Positions 6,761 through 15,573 of a stretch of DNA of 16,991 bases are shown here, piece after piece. Below the pieces are notes generated by a model that was not told where the DNA came from, did no database searches, and was given only the letters and a program-made list of their open reading frames with translations. The translations under genes and the position numbers were made by a program. How positions within the stretch are numbered: the stretch's first letter is position 1; every line of letters starts with the position of its first letter. The stretch is from assembly GCA_023391005.1 (NCBI GenBank), contig JAEWBS010000031.1, forward strand, positions 1-16,991, read 5' to 3'. The stretch comes from Bacillota bacterium (GTDB taxonomy: Bacteria > Bacillota > Clostridia > Oscillospirales > Ruminococcaceae).

Positions 6761-6770
6761 AGGTTTGACA
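6755..6770. promoter_or_regulatory. Perfect inverted repeat over the nadE -35, candidate operator
   Basis: TGTCAAA (6755-6761) and TTTGACA (6764-6770) form 7-bp perfect arms separated by GG. The left arm contains the nadE -35 box on the minus strand. This is where a repressor dimer would bind. NAD genes in Firmicutes are often under NiaR or NrtR, which bind palindromes; I cannot assign this site to either. Confidence 0.45.
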
Positions 6771-6961
6771 CCAGATACCGACATCCGACAGAAAGTACAA
6801 AATCTTTACGGTCTTTTGCTGTCGACTGCGTTATCTCCTTGCGGGCAACAAAAATTTACACAAATCTTTTCGCGCTTTCTGTCGGGCATTCGTATTACAT
6901 ATTTTTGGACAGCCCCGAATAAATATAAACAAATCAGAAGGACAAGAAGGGAGATTTTTTC

Positions 6962-9667
6962 ATGGGGTACGGGCGGGATGAAATGGCGGGACTTTCAACC
7001 AAGGAAGCGCAGCGGCGGCTGCTTGAAAACGGAGAAAACCGGTTGGATACCGGCAAAAAACATTCGGCGTTAAAAATTTTTGCAGGGCAGTTTCGGGACT
7101 TGATGGTGATTATACTGTTGATTGCCACGGCGGTTTCGGCGGTTCTCGGGGAACTGCACGAGGCGGTCGCTATTGTGGTGATTGTGCTGATAAATGCGCT
7201 GCTGGGCTTTTTTCAAGAGCTGCGCTGCGAGCAAACGCTCGAGGCGCTGGCCAAGCTCTCGGCGCCGTTGGCCCGCGTGCGGCGCGACGGGCAGGAGGTT
7301 GAAATTCCGGCAGCTAAGGTGGTGCAGGGCGATTTGCTGCTGCTCTCGGCGGGGGACTGCGTCGCTGCCGACGCGGTGCTGCTCACCCAAAACGCGCTGG
7401 CCTGTGATGAAGCGCTGCTGACCGGCGAGTCGGAGGCATGCGTCAAGCGGTCGGTCACCGGCAGGGAGGCCGACGCCCGCGCCGCGCACGATGCAATGGT
7501 ATTCATGGGTACCCACGTCGTCGCCGGGCGCGCCGAGGCGCAGGTTTCAGCCACCGGCATGGCGACCGAGATGGGGGCCATCGCCGGTATGCTCAGCGGC
7601 ATTGAGGAAGAACAGACGCCGCTGCAAAAAAGGCTGGATCAGGTCGGGCACACGATTGGCATAGGCTGCCTTGTCATCTGCCTGTTGGTGGCGGCGGCGG
7701 GCGTATGGCGCGGGGAAGCGCCGCTGAATATGCTGATCACCGGCATCAGCCTCGCGGTGGCGGCGGTGCCTGAGGGGCTGCCCGCCATTGTGACCATCTC
7801 GCTGGCATTGGCTGTGCGCCGCATTTTACGCCGCAACGCGTTGATTAAGCATCTGCACGCGGTCGAAACGCTCGGCTGCGCCACCGTCATCTGCTCTGAT
7901 AAAACCGGTACGCTGACCCAAAACCGCATGACGGTGCAAAAGCTGGTGACCCTCTCGGGCGAGCACGCGCCCGCGCAGATCAAGCCGCTGCTGCTGCGGC
8001 ATCCCGAGCTTAAATATCTGCTGGAGACGGCGGCCTATTGTAACGACGCGAAAACGCAGCCCAAAAAGCGTGGCTTCTGGGGCCGGGAGGAGGCCGACGC
8101 CCTGACCAACCTGACCTTCTCGGGAGACCCGACCGAAACGGCGCTGCTGAAAACGGCGCTCGAGGCCGGTGTGCGCCCTGCGGATTTCTACCGGCGCGGC
8201 GAGCTGGCTTTTGACTCGACTCGCAAGCGCATGACCGTCTGGGGCGGCTGCGCGGACGGCGTCAACCGCATCTACATGAAGGGCGCGCCCGAGCTGGTGC
8301 TCTCGCGCTGTACCCGCATTGCCACGGCACAGGGCAGCGTGCCGCTGACCACAGAGCTGCGGCGCAAAATAACGGCGGATAACGCCCGGCTTGCGGGAGA
8401 TGCGCTTCGGGTGATGGGGTTTGCGTTCCGCGAGCAGGGGCAAAGCGGCGAAGCGCCCGAGAATAACCTCGTGTTCGCGGGACTCATCGGCCTCTTTGAC
8501 CCGCCCCGGCCCGAGGCGGCGGCGGCGGTGGCGGCCTGCCGCACGGCACAGATTCGTGTTGTGATGATCACGGGTGACCATGCCGTGACGGCCAAGGCGG
8601 TCGCGCGGCAGTTAGGAATTTTGAAGGGCGATGGCAAGGGCGAGGGCGACGTCATCACCGGCGATCTGCTCGACGCGATGAATGACGCGCAGTTGCAGGA
8701 GCGCTGCAAGACCGCGACGGTATTCGCGCGGGTCAGCCCGGCGCATAAGCTGCGCATTGTGCGCGCCATGAAGGCCAACGGCGAGATTGTGGCGATGACC
8801 GGCGACGGCGTCAACGACGCACCCGCCGTCAAGGAGTCAAGCATCGGCGTCGCGATGGGCGAGGGCGGCACCGACGTAACCCGCGAGGCCGCCGATGTGA
8901 TTCTGCTTGACGATAACTTCGCGACGCTGGTGGCGGCGGTCGAGGAGGGGCGCACCATTTATCAGAATATCCGCCGCTTCTTGCGCTATCTGCTCTCCTG
9001 CAACGCCGGTGAGGTGTTTACAATGTTTGTCGGCATGCTCATGGGCATGCCGGTCATCCTCACGCCGATTCAGTTGTTGCTCGTCAATCTTGTGACCGAC
9101 GGCTTGCCAGCCATCGCGCTGGGGCTTGAGCCCTCCGATCCGCAGGTGATGCGTCAGCCGCCGCGCAAGGCGGACGACTCGATCTTTTCAGGTGGGCTGA
9201 TGGGCAAGATCCTGTTTCGGGGCGTGCTGATCGGACTGACAACGCTCGGCGTCTTCTCGCTGACGATCAGCGGCGGGGGAGACCTTAAAACGGCGCGAAC
9301 GGCGGCACTCTGCACGCTAACCATGACGCAGCTGTTTCATGTGTTTGAGTGCCGTAGCGAGACCAAGGGGCTGTTGCAGATCAACCCCTTTACGAATCCG
9401 CTGCTGCTGGCAGCGGCGCTAACCTCGATGCTCTGTGTATTCGGAGCGGTATACCATCCGGCGGTGTCGTCGGTGTTCCTTACAACGGCGCTGACCGCCG
9501 CGCAAATGAAGCTGGTGCTGCTGTGCAGTCTGGCGGCGCCCGCCATATCGTCGGTCGTGCTGCTGCTCTCTAAAAAACGGCCGCGCCGTAATGATTTGGT
9601 CGGACGAGGGGCGCTTGAGGGCCAAAAGAGCCTCCCGCCGCAGCGAGAGGCCCTGACATCGCAATAA
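6962..9667 (+). CDS. P2A-type Ca2+-transporting ATPase
   Basis: A membrane pump of 901 residues that couples ATP hydrolysis to cation export, most likely Ca2+. P-type signatures are in order: TGES (154-157, actuator), PEGLP (270-274, M4), DKTGT with the phosphorylated aspartate D313, and TGDGVNDAP (613-621, hinge). Calcium-site residues known from SERCA have counterparts at matching spacing: E271 in M4, N681 and E684 in M5 (SCNAGEV), and N709, T712 and D713 in M6 (NLVTDGLPA). The SERCA M8 glutamate appears to be replaced by threonine (TLTMTQLF), so one of the two Ca2+ sites may be altered. GAAGGGAG lies about 7 nt before the ATG. I found no convincing promoter in the 269 nt shared with nadE. 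It converges on the zinc-ribbon gene. Confidence 0.93.
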   Translation: MGYGRDEMAGLSTKEAQRRLLENGENRLDTGKKHSALKIFAGQFRDLMVIILLIATAVSAVLGELHEAVAIVVIVLINALLGFFQELRCEQTLEALAKLSAPLARVRRDGQEVEIPAAKVVQGDLLLLSAGDCVAADAVLLTQNALACDEALLTGESEACVKRSVTGREADARAAHDAMVFMGTHVVAGRAEAQVSATGMATEMGAIAGMLSGIEEEQTPLQKRLDQVGHTIGIGCLVICLLVAAAGVWRGEAPLNMLITGISLAVAAVPEGLPAIVTISLALAVRRILRRNALIKHLHAVETLGCATVICSDKTGTLTQNRMTVQKLVTLSGEHAPAQIKPLLLRHPELKYLLETAAYCNDAKTQPKKRGFWGREEADALTNLTFSGDPTETALLKTALEAGVRPADFYRRGELAFDSTRKRMTVWGGCADGVNRIYMKGAPELVLSRCTRIATAQGSVPLTTELRRKITADNARLAGDALRVMGFAFREQGQSGEAPENNLVFAGLIGLFDPPRPEAAAAVAACRTAQIRVVMITGDHAVTAKAVARQLGILKGDGKGEGDVITGDLLDAMNDAQLQERCKTATVFARVSPAHKLRIVRAMKANGEIVAMTGDGVNDAPAVKESSIGVAMGEGGTDVTREAADVILLDDNFATLVAAVEEGRTIYQNIRRFLRYLLSCNAGEVFTMFVGMLMGMPVILTPIQLLLVNLVTDGLPAIALGLEPSDPQVMRQPPRKADDSIFSGGLMGKILFRGVLIGLTTLGVFSLTISGGGDLKTARTAALCTLTMTQLFHVFECRSETKGLLQINPFTNPLLLAAALTSMLCVFGAVYHPAVSSVFLTTALTAAQMKLVLLCSLAAPAISSVVLLLSKKRPRRNDLVGRGALEGQKSLPPQREALTSQ

Positions 9668-9772
9668 GGTTGCTAAAGATTCCAAGTGGCGCGCGTGCTA
9701 TTTCAATATATGACGTCACGGCGTCTGCCGGGTGGCACGAATGCCCGACAGCGGTAAGACCTTTTAGTGGCG

Positions 9773-10147
9773 CTACCGCGTAACAGGTCTGCCGCAGTTG
9801 CGGCAAAAGTGGTCGTCGGCGCCGAGCAGCGCGGCGCAATGCGGGCAGGCCGGGCGGTAGTTGTTCTGCAACAGCCGCAGCGTTCCCTGCCGGGCGTGCG
9901 CCGTGCCGTTTTGTTCTGCGTCCTTGCCCAAACGCTCATCAGCCTCAAAAATACTGGCGCAGTTGGGGCAGGTGGCAAAATAAGTTGCGTGAAATTTATA
10001 GAGCGGGATAAAAAAGGCGTGCAGATACTGATATTTTCGCGCGAGGTGGAACGGCTTGTCGCTGCCGCAGCAGGGGCAGCAGCCCGCCTGCGCATAGCCC
10101 GCCGGGCTCACTTTAAAATTTGTACCGAATAATCCGATAAAAAACAT
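9773..10147 (-). CDS. Small double zinc-ribbon protein
   Basis: A 124-residue protein whose cysteines pair into two zinc ribbons: C24/C27 with C60/C63, and C101/C104 with C115/C118 (CPHC and CRNC). Between the first two pairs is the segment HAFFIPLYKFHATYF, and the N-terminus is MFFIGLFG. Both features recall the bacterial zinc-ribbon family with a hydrophobic start and an FFIPL segment, whose function is unknown. AAAGGAGG precedes the ATG by about 11 nt. It is transcribed alone from TTGACC-17-TATGAT on the minus strand, divergent from the GHL10 lipoprotein gene. No enzymatic role should be assigned. Confidence 0.8.
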   Translation of the reverse strand: MFFIGLFGTNFKVSPAGYAQAGCCPCCGSDKPFHLARKYQYLHAFFIPLYKFHATYFATCPNCASIFEADERLGKDAEQNGTAHARQGTLRLLQNNYRPACPHCAALLGADDHFCRNCGRPVTR

Positions 10148-10179
10148 GGGGGTATGCGCCTCCTTTATGTTCTTTTTAC

Positions 10180-10208
10180 ATCATAATACCGGCGGCGTCT
10201 CAGGTCAA
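10180..10208 (-). promoter_or_regulatory. Promoter of the zinc-ribbon gene
   Basis: On the minus strand TTGACC (10203-10208) and TATGAT (10180-10185) are 17 nt apart. The start near 10173 leaves a leader of about 26 nt that contains the AAAGGAGG ribosome site. Confidence 0.7.
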
Positions 10209-10409
10209 GAAAAAGCCGATTTTACAGGCAGTAATCTGGCAATTTTATTACACTATTATTTCGTAAAAACAAGATGGAAATTGCCAAAACCAAAGGCAAA
10301 ATGGCGTGAATACCACGGTGTGTCAGCGATTAAGGAAGATAACGCTGTGTTTAGCATAATTTTCCGCCCCGTTTTGCCACAAAATGCGCCCAAGCGTCCT
10401 TGGTTTGAC

Positions 10410-10438
10410 TTGACCCGATTGGCGATAAGCGGTAGAAT
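10410..10438 (+). promoter_or_regulatory. Promoter of the GHL10 lipoprotein gene
   Basis: TTGACC (10410-10415), a 17-nt spacer, and TAGAAT (10433-10438). The start near 10445 gives a leader of about 27 nt that includes the TGAGGT ribosome site at 10460-10465. Confidence 0.75.
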
Positions 10439-10471
10439 AAAGTGCTATATGGTGTATTGTGAGGTAAAAGA

Positions 10472-11995
10472 ATGAAACGCAGTATCAATAAATTTACCGC
10501 TTCGCTTCTGGCCGCCGCGATTGTCTTGTCGGCGCTGGGCGGGTGTGGCGGCGGGGTGGCCTCGAGCACGGGGCAAATTGAGCCGCCGCAAAGCAGCAGC
10601 GTGTCGAGCGAGCCTACATATCCCGCCGAGTTTCCGCCCGCGGACCAGCCGCTGCCCGCAAAGGAAGAGCCCAAGGCGTCCGAACCGGCGGCCTCTTCTC
10701 AGACGCAGCCGGAACAAAAGCCCCAGTCATCGCCGCCCGCTTCGAGTGCCGTGACCGCGCCGCCTGCCTCAAGCAGTCAGCCGCCCGCCTCAAGCGCCGC
10801 GCCGCCCCCCGCCGCGTCGAGCAGTCAGCCGCCCGCGTCGAGCGTGCCGGAGCCTGAGCCCTCTGAGCCGGCCTACGCGGTGACCCGCAGCGATGTCGAC
10901 GAGGTGCGCGGCATCTGGATCTCTTATCTCGATTTTTATTCACTGGCCAAGGATCAGAACCGGTCGGGCTTTACGTCTAATATCAACAGCGCGTTTAAAA
11001 CGATTGCGGACTACGGCCTGAACACCGTTTATGTTCAGGTGCGCCCGTTTGGCGACGCAATGTATGCCTCGGACATCTTTCCGTGGAGTTATGTGCTGAC
11101 CGGCACCGAGGGCGGCGGCCCCGGTTACGATCCGCTTGAGGTCATGATTTCAGCCGCCAAAAAGTATGGCCTACGCATTGAGGCGTGGATCAACCCCTAC
11201 CGCGTATTGGCTGTCGGCAGCACACGCCAGCTGTCCTCCTCCAATCCGGCGGTGCAGGCTATCCGGCAGGGCAAGGACACGGCCATCTCTTATAACGGCG
11301 GTATTTTCTACAACCCGGCCAGCAAGACGGCGCGCGCGCTCATCACACAGGGCGTTGTCGAGCTGGTGGAAAACTATGATATCGACGGCATACACTTTGA
11401 CGATTACTTCTACCCGACAACCGACGAGTCGTTTGACGCGGTTTATTACCGCGATTACCGCTCGGCGGGCGGGTCGCTCTCTCAGGGTGACTGGCGGCGC
11501 GAGAATGTCAATACGCTGGTACGGCAGGTCTATGCCGCCATCAAGGCGGCCGATTCTACGGTGCTGTTTGGCATCAGCCCACAGGCGCGCATGGATAACA
11601 ACTACAACGGCCAGTTCGCCGACGTTGAGAAGTGGCTGTCGGGCAGCGGTTATGTCGATTATATCTGCCCGCAGATCTATTACGGCTTTAATAACGACTC
11701 GGCCCCCTACGCCAGCACGCTGGCGCTGTGGAACAAGATGGCTAAGGGCTCGGGCATTGCGCTCTATGTCGGTCTGGCAGTCTATAAATGCGGCGTTTCG
11801 GACAAATGGGCCGGCAGCGGCGCGAACGAATGGATTAATTGCACGACGATGATGCGCGATATGGTTGCCGAAGCGCGCGAGGTCTCAAGTTATCAGGGCT
11901 TTTTGCTCTACCGCTATGACTCGCTCTTTAATCCCGAGAGCGCCGTCGCAAGCCATATTTCGAAAGAACGCGCCAACCTGAGCAACATCCTTTAA
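10472..11995 (+). CDS. Family-10-like glycosyl hydrolase (GHL10/DUF187) lipoprotein
   Basis: A 507-residue surface lipoprotein. The signal peptide ends in the lipobox ALGGC, with lipidated cysteine C25. A Ser/Pro/Ala-rich linker (about 34-137) follows, with repeated PPASSSQ units. The remainder (about 143-500) is a GHL10 barrel: VRGIWISYLDF at the start, VYVQVRPFGD (187-196), RIEAWINPYR (235-244), DGIHFDDYFYP (305-315) and YICPQIYYGF (397-406). H308, D310 and D311 are probable active-site residues. E. coli DigH (YddW), from the same family, cuts peptidoglycan glycan strands that have lost their peptides; B. subtilis YngK is another member. The neighbouring amidase gene, 224 nt downstream, would generate such denuded strands. 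The family is firm; the denuded-glycan substrate is inferred. Confidence 0.92.
   Translation: MKRSINKFTASLLAAAIVLSALGGCGGGVASSTGQIEPPQSSSVSSEPTYPAEFPPADQPLPAKEEPKASEPAASSQTQPEQKPQSSPPASSAVTAPPASSSQPPASSAAPPPAASSSQPPASSVPEPEPSEPAYAVTRSDVDEVRGIWISYLDFYSLAKDQNRSGFTSNINSAFKTIADYGLNTVYVQVRPFGDAMYASDIFPWSYVLTGTEGGGPGYDPLEVMISAAKKYGLRIEAWINPYRVLAVGSTRQLSSSNPAVQAIRQGKDTAISYNGGIFYNPASKTARALITQGVVELVENYDIDGIHFDDYFYPTTDESFDAVYYRDYRSAGGSLSQGDWRRENVNTLVRQVYAAIKAADSTVLFGISPQARMDNNYNGQFADVEKWLSGSGYVDYICPQIYYGFNNDSAPYASTLALWNKMAKGSGIALYVGLAVYKCGVSDKWAGSGANEWINCTTMMRDMVAEAREVSSYQGFLLYRYDSLFNPESAVASHISKERANLSNIL
10772..10838 (+). repeat. Repeat units in the Ser/Pro linker of the lipoprotein gene
   Basis: AGCAGTCAGCCGCCCGC occurs identically at 10772 and 10820, 48 nt apart, and encodes the SSQPPA units of the linker. 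This is an in-frame low-complexity repeat that could vary in copy number; it is not a mobile element. Confidence 0.6.
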
Positions 11996-12117
11996 TACCG
12001 ATCTTCCGCTAAAAGGTGGATATTCCGAGCGGTAGATTTCTACTCTGCCGGGTGTGTCGAGGCCGGCGGGCGTCTGCCTGTCGTTTGTCTCGGCCCCGTA
12101 AGGCAAAAGCTGATGGC

Positions 12118-12150
12118 TTCTTGACGCAACCTTAGCGTGAAGAACACAAT
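12118..12150 (+). promoter_or_regulatory. Promoter with overlapping inverted repeat before the amidase gene
   Basis: TTGACG (12121-12126) and CACAAT (12145-12150) are 18 nt apart, a moderate promoter. TTCTTGACGC (12118-12127) and GCGTGAAGAA (12135-12144) are inverted 10-nt arms with one mismatch and a 7-nt spacer. They cover the -35 and spacer, the position of a repressor site. If transcribed from upstream, the same sequence could fold as a hairpin. Confidence 0.4.
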
Positions 12151-12219
12151 CAAGTCCACAGTCCAGCACTATGTAAGACCGGCAAAATCGGCAAAACCAA
12201 GCGCCAAAGGGGAACAACA

Positions 12220-15200
12220 GTGGCAAAAAGACGTGTAAAAAAGCGTAAAAAGTACATGGCAATAGTTCTATGCATCACACTGGTGCTGCTGACGGCGGCA
12301 ACCGGTGTGCTTGCCGTACTTGCCAATAAGGACGATTCGACCGTATTCGCCAGCTTCGCCAATAAAGGACCTTTTGGCGGAGGACGGCCTTCCTCGTCGT
12401 CGGCCTCGGGTGAACCGTCGGACATGCCCGAGACGCCGGATGATCCCAACGATCCCGATGCCACGCCGCCGGCACAAAAAATCTTCCCGGATGAGCTGCG
12501 CGCCGTTACGCTCAAGCCCGGCGTCGATTTCCCTGTGACGGGCAGCGACGCGGAGATTGCCGACAGTATCGGCAAGGCGATTGAGTCGGCGCGCGCGTTG
12601 ACGATGAACGCCATTGTCATCGACACGCTCGATTCAGACGGCAGCGTGCTGTATCCCTCGTCCTTCATGCCCTGCTTAACCTGCGAGGAGGGAGGCGGCG
12701 ACCCGCTGCTTTCCGCCATCACGCAGGCGCGCGAGGCGGGGCTTTATGTCTATACGACCTATTACATAACCGACGTGTCCTTCAATGATAAAATTGCCGT
12801 GCTGGGTAAGGCGACGGCGTCGCTTATCGACGGCGTGACGGCCGACATCGCGTCGTTTGCCGCGCGCTATCAGCCCGACGGCGTGCTGCTCGATGGCTAT
12901 TATAACGTGCAGAGCAAAAAGAGCTATTCAAACTATCTGGCGCTCGGCGGCGGCATCGGCTTTGAGGACTATATGCACGCGGTGCCCGAAACGCTGCTGA
13001 CACTGGTTCGCGCCGAGCTTGACCGAACGGCCCCCTCGGTGGCGATCGGGCTCTTGAGCGAGGCGGTCTGGGCCAACGATTATGAAAACGAGAACGGTTC
13101 GGCCACCAAGGCGGCCTTCTCGACCTTTGCCGACGGTAATGCCGACACGGTAAAGTTTATTGAAACCGGGCTGGCTGATTTTGTCGCGGTCAAGGCCTAC
13201 GGCTCGATCGACGACGCCCATACGCCGTATCAGGCGGTTGCCTCTTGGTGGGCGAACGTCGCCGATACGAGCGGCACACCGCTTTACATCGTGCATGCGG
13301 CTGATCGCGCCGTGACCGACGCGGTGGGCTGGGGCGAATACGACCAGCTGGCGCGTCAGGTCATCGAAGCGCGGGAACTGCCCCGTTACAATGGCAGTAT
13401 TTTTAACAGCCTGACCCGGTTGCAGGAGAATCCGAAGGATTGCGCCTCCAAGCTTGTGGGTTATTTTGCGGGCAGCGTCAAGGCCGAGCATATCATGCAG
13501 GATCTTGAGCTGACCAAGCCTTCTCAAACCACCTTTACGTCGTTTGATCCAACCGTGCTCTTTACGGGGCACACCGACCCGAACACCGACGCGACGATCA
13601 ACGGCGTTGAGATCAAAACCGACGCCAACGGCTATTTCCAGCTTGAAATGCCGCTGACCGAGGGCGAGAACGTCTTTAAAATTAATCACAAGGGCAAAAC
13701 CGTCACCTATAATATCACCCGCATCACCGAGGTGGTCAAGCAGGTGTCGCCCGGCAGCGGTAAGCTCAACGTCGACGGTTCCACCAAGCTGACCATCGAC
13801 GCCGTCGCCTATGCCGCGGCGAAGGTCTACGCCGTGATCGGCGGGCAGACGGTGACGTTGCAGCAAAGCGACCAGCAGGACGACGAATACCGCGACACCG
13901 CCTACGCGCGCTTCACCGGTGTGCTCACGGTGCCCGACGCCAAGACCGAGGAGCAGAACCTTGGCGCCGTGACGGTCTACGGCGAGTGGAACGGCCTTAA
14001 AAAGAGCAAGAGCGGCGCGACAATTGTCGTCAATAAGCGGGTGCTGCCCTCGGACGGAACGCCGGTTGTGGTGACGGCTGACCTCGCCGAAACCTTCAGG
14101 GGCGACACCGTTTCGCAATATTCAGAGCCGACCTATTTCCCGCTGCCCAAGGGCGCGCTCGACTATGTTGTCGGTGAGGAGCTCAAATACAGCTTCACCA
14201 ACAAGAACAAGGTTGAGACCTATCGCTTTTACCGGCTGCAATCGGGCCTGCGCGTCTTTGCAGATGACATTGCGACGGTGTCGGTGAGCTCGGCGGCGGT
14301 CAACAACAGTATAACCGGGTGCACCGTCAAGAGCGATTCGCGCTATACCAAGGTGATTCTCGCGACGCGGCAGCAGGTGTCTTATGTGGCGACCTATGCG
14401 GCGGACAAGCTGACCTTTAAGTTTAACTACACCAATTCGCTGCCCGACAGCATGAAGCTCTCGAAGAACCCGCTGTTCTCGGCGGTTACCTTCTCGGGCG
14501 ATACCATGACGCTGACACTGCGGTCCTCCGGCAAGTTTATGGGCATGTACCCCTATTACGACAACGACGGCAATCTTGTATTGCGCTTTAACAACCCGCC
14601 GATCGTCTCAAACAGCAACTTAAGCGGGGCCAAGATTGTCATCGACCCGGGCCATGGCGGCAGCGACGTCGGTGCGCTGGGCTATCTGTCGGCCTATCCC
14701 GAGCGGGCGATCAACTACAGCGTGACCTCCAAGCTGGTCAGCGTGCTCAAGAGCCGCGGCGCGACGGTGCTCGTGACCAACGGCAACCAGTACAATTACC
14801 TCTCGCTGGAGCAGCGCGTCGCCGGTACGGCGGCGGCCGACCCGCATCTGTTTATCAGCGTGCATTCCAACTCGTCGGCGTATAATACGACGGCGGCGGG
14901 CACCGAGGCGTATTACTTTAACTACTGGTCCTCGGGGTTGGCGCAATTTGCATCGGCCAATGTCGCTTCGGCGCTCGGAACCAATAACCGCGGGCAGAAG
15001 TTCGGCTATTACTACGTCACCCGCAGCATGCAGTATCCGGCCATTCTCGTTGAGGCGGGCTTTATGTCCAACCAGACCGAATACCACAAGCTGATCAACG
15101 ACGATTATCAGGACCGCATCGCCAACGGGCTGGCCAACGCGATCGCCTCCTATCTGCAATATATGGGCAGTGCCGGTAGCATGACCGGCACCGAGGCCAG

Positions 15201-15573
15201 CGGCCATTCGGTGGGCGACGCCGGTAAAAACAGCAGTGCCGATGCAAATCTGGCGAGCAACGGCATCGGACAAGGGGATACAGGCGGCGCGAGCAGCCAA
15301 AGCAACGCCGACGAGGACGATGTTAACTTCCGCCTTGACGAGACCCGTCTGACCCTCTCGCCCGGCGAAGAAGCCGAGCTTGAGGCGCTTTGGGATACCG
15401 ACGACAAGCTGACCGTCGTTTGGGCGGCCACCGGCGACGGCACGACGGCGGAGCTGGGCTCATTGGATAATAAGCTGGCCATTAAGGCTAAAGCTGCCGG
15501 AGAGATGAAGCTGCTGGCCACCGTGCAGGGACGCAGCGATCTCAAGGCCGAATGCACGCTGATTGTCAAATGA
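12220..15573 (+). CDS. Secreted N-acetylmuramoyl-L-alanine amidase with degenerate GHL10-like and Ig-like domains
   Basis: A 1117-residue cell-wall protein. It starts at GTG (ribosome site AAAGGGGAA) with MAKRRVKKRKK and one membrane helix (about 13-35), followed by a Ser/Pro/Asp-rich linker. Residues about 92-420 align along their length with the GHL10 barrel of the preceding gene, but active-site motifs are eroded: HFDDYF reads LLDGYY (223-228). An Ig-like domain (about 433-503) and two less clear beta-rich regions follow. Residues about 803-990 are Amidase_3, with zinc ligands H812 (DPGHGG), E828 and H882 (SVHSN) and catalytic E945 (VEAGFMSN) all present. A Gly/Ser-rich linker leads to a terminal Big-type domain (about 1035-1117). 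The amidase should cut between MurNAc and L-alanine. The amidase call is firm; the GHL10-like assignment rests on my alignment by eye. Confidence 0.93.
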   Translation: MAKRRVKKRKKYMAIVLCITLVLLTAATGVLAVLANKDDSTVFASFANKGPFGGGRPSSSSASGEPSDMPETPDDPNDPDATPPAQKIFPDELRAVTLKPGVDFPVTGSDAEIADSIGKAIESARALTMNAIVIDTLDSDGSVLYPSSFMPCLTCEEGGGDPLLSAITQAREAGLYVYTTYYITDVSFNDKIAVLGKATASLIDGVTADIASFAARYQPDGVLLDGYYNVQSKKSYSNYLALGGGIGFEDYMHAVPETLLTLVRAELDRTAPSVAIGLLSEAVWANDYENENGSATKAAFSTFADGNADTVKFIETGLADFVAVKAYGSIDDAHTPYQAVASWWANVADTSGTPLYIVHAADRAVTDAVGWGEYDQLARQVIEARELPRYNGSIFNSLTRLQENPKDCASKLVGYFAGSVKAEHIMQDLELTKPSQTTFTSFDPTVLFTGHTDPNTDATINGVEIKTDANGYFQLEMPLTEGENVFKINHKGKTVTYNITRITEVVKQVSPGSGKLNVDGSTKLTIDAVAYAAAKVYAVIGGQTVTLQQSDQQDDEYRDTAYARFTGVLTVPDAKTEEQNLGAVTVYGEWNGLKKSKSGATIVVNKRVLPSDGTPVVVTADLAETFRGDTVSQYSEPTYFPLPKGALDYVVGEELKYSFTNKNKVETYRFYRLQSGLRVFADDIATVSVSSAAVNNSITGCTVKSDSRYTKVILATRQQVSYVATYAADKLTFKFNYTNSLPDSMKLSKNPLFSAVTFSGDTMTLTLRSSGKFMGMYPYYDNDGNLVLRFNNPPIVSNSNLSGAKIVIDPGHGGSDVGALGYLSAYPERAINYSVTSKLVSVLKSRGATVLVTNGNQYNYLSLEQRVAGTAAADPHLFISVHSNSSAYNTTAAGTEAYYFNYWSSGLAQFASANVASALGTNNRGQKFGYYYVTRSMQYPAILVEAGFMSNQTEYHKLINDDYQDRIANGLANAIASYLQYMGSAGSMTGTEASGHSVGDAGKNSSADANLASNGIGQGDTGGASSQSNADEDDVNFRLDETRLTLSPGEEAELEALWDTDDKLTVVWAATGDGTTAELGSLDNKLAIKAKAAGEMKLLATVQGRSDLKAECTLIVK

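Larger units (their letters stand above)
10148..10471. promoter_or_regulatory. 324-nt divergent regulatory region
   Basis: AT-rich gap between the divergent zinc-ribbon and GHL10 genes. It holds one promoter for each. It also has a 9-bp perfect inverted repeat, TGGCAATTT (10237-10245) with AAATTGCCA (10278-10286), separated by 32 nt, and a related GTTTAGCATAATTTT (10349-10363). No coding frame has a ribosome site. Confidence 0.5.

Noticed and set aside
10749..10850. Repeats in the lipoprotein linker as a CRISPR or mobile repeat
   Set aside because: The units are in frame, encode Ser/Pro-rich linker residues, and lack unique spacers.
12928..14118. A 396-codon open frame on the minus strand opposite the amidase gene
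   Set aside because: It lies wholly antisense to a gene with clear domains, has no ribosome site, and its composition (rich in Arg, Gly, Val, His) is typical of shadow frames in GC-rich DNA.
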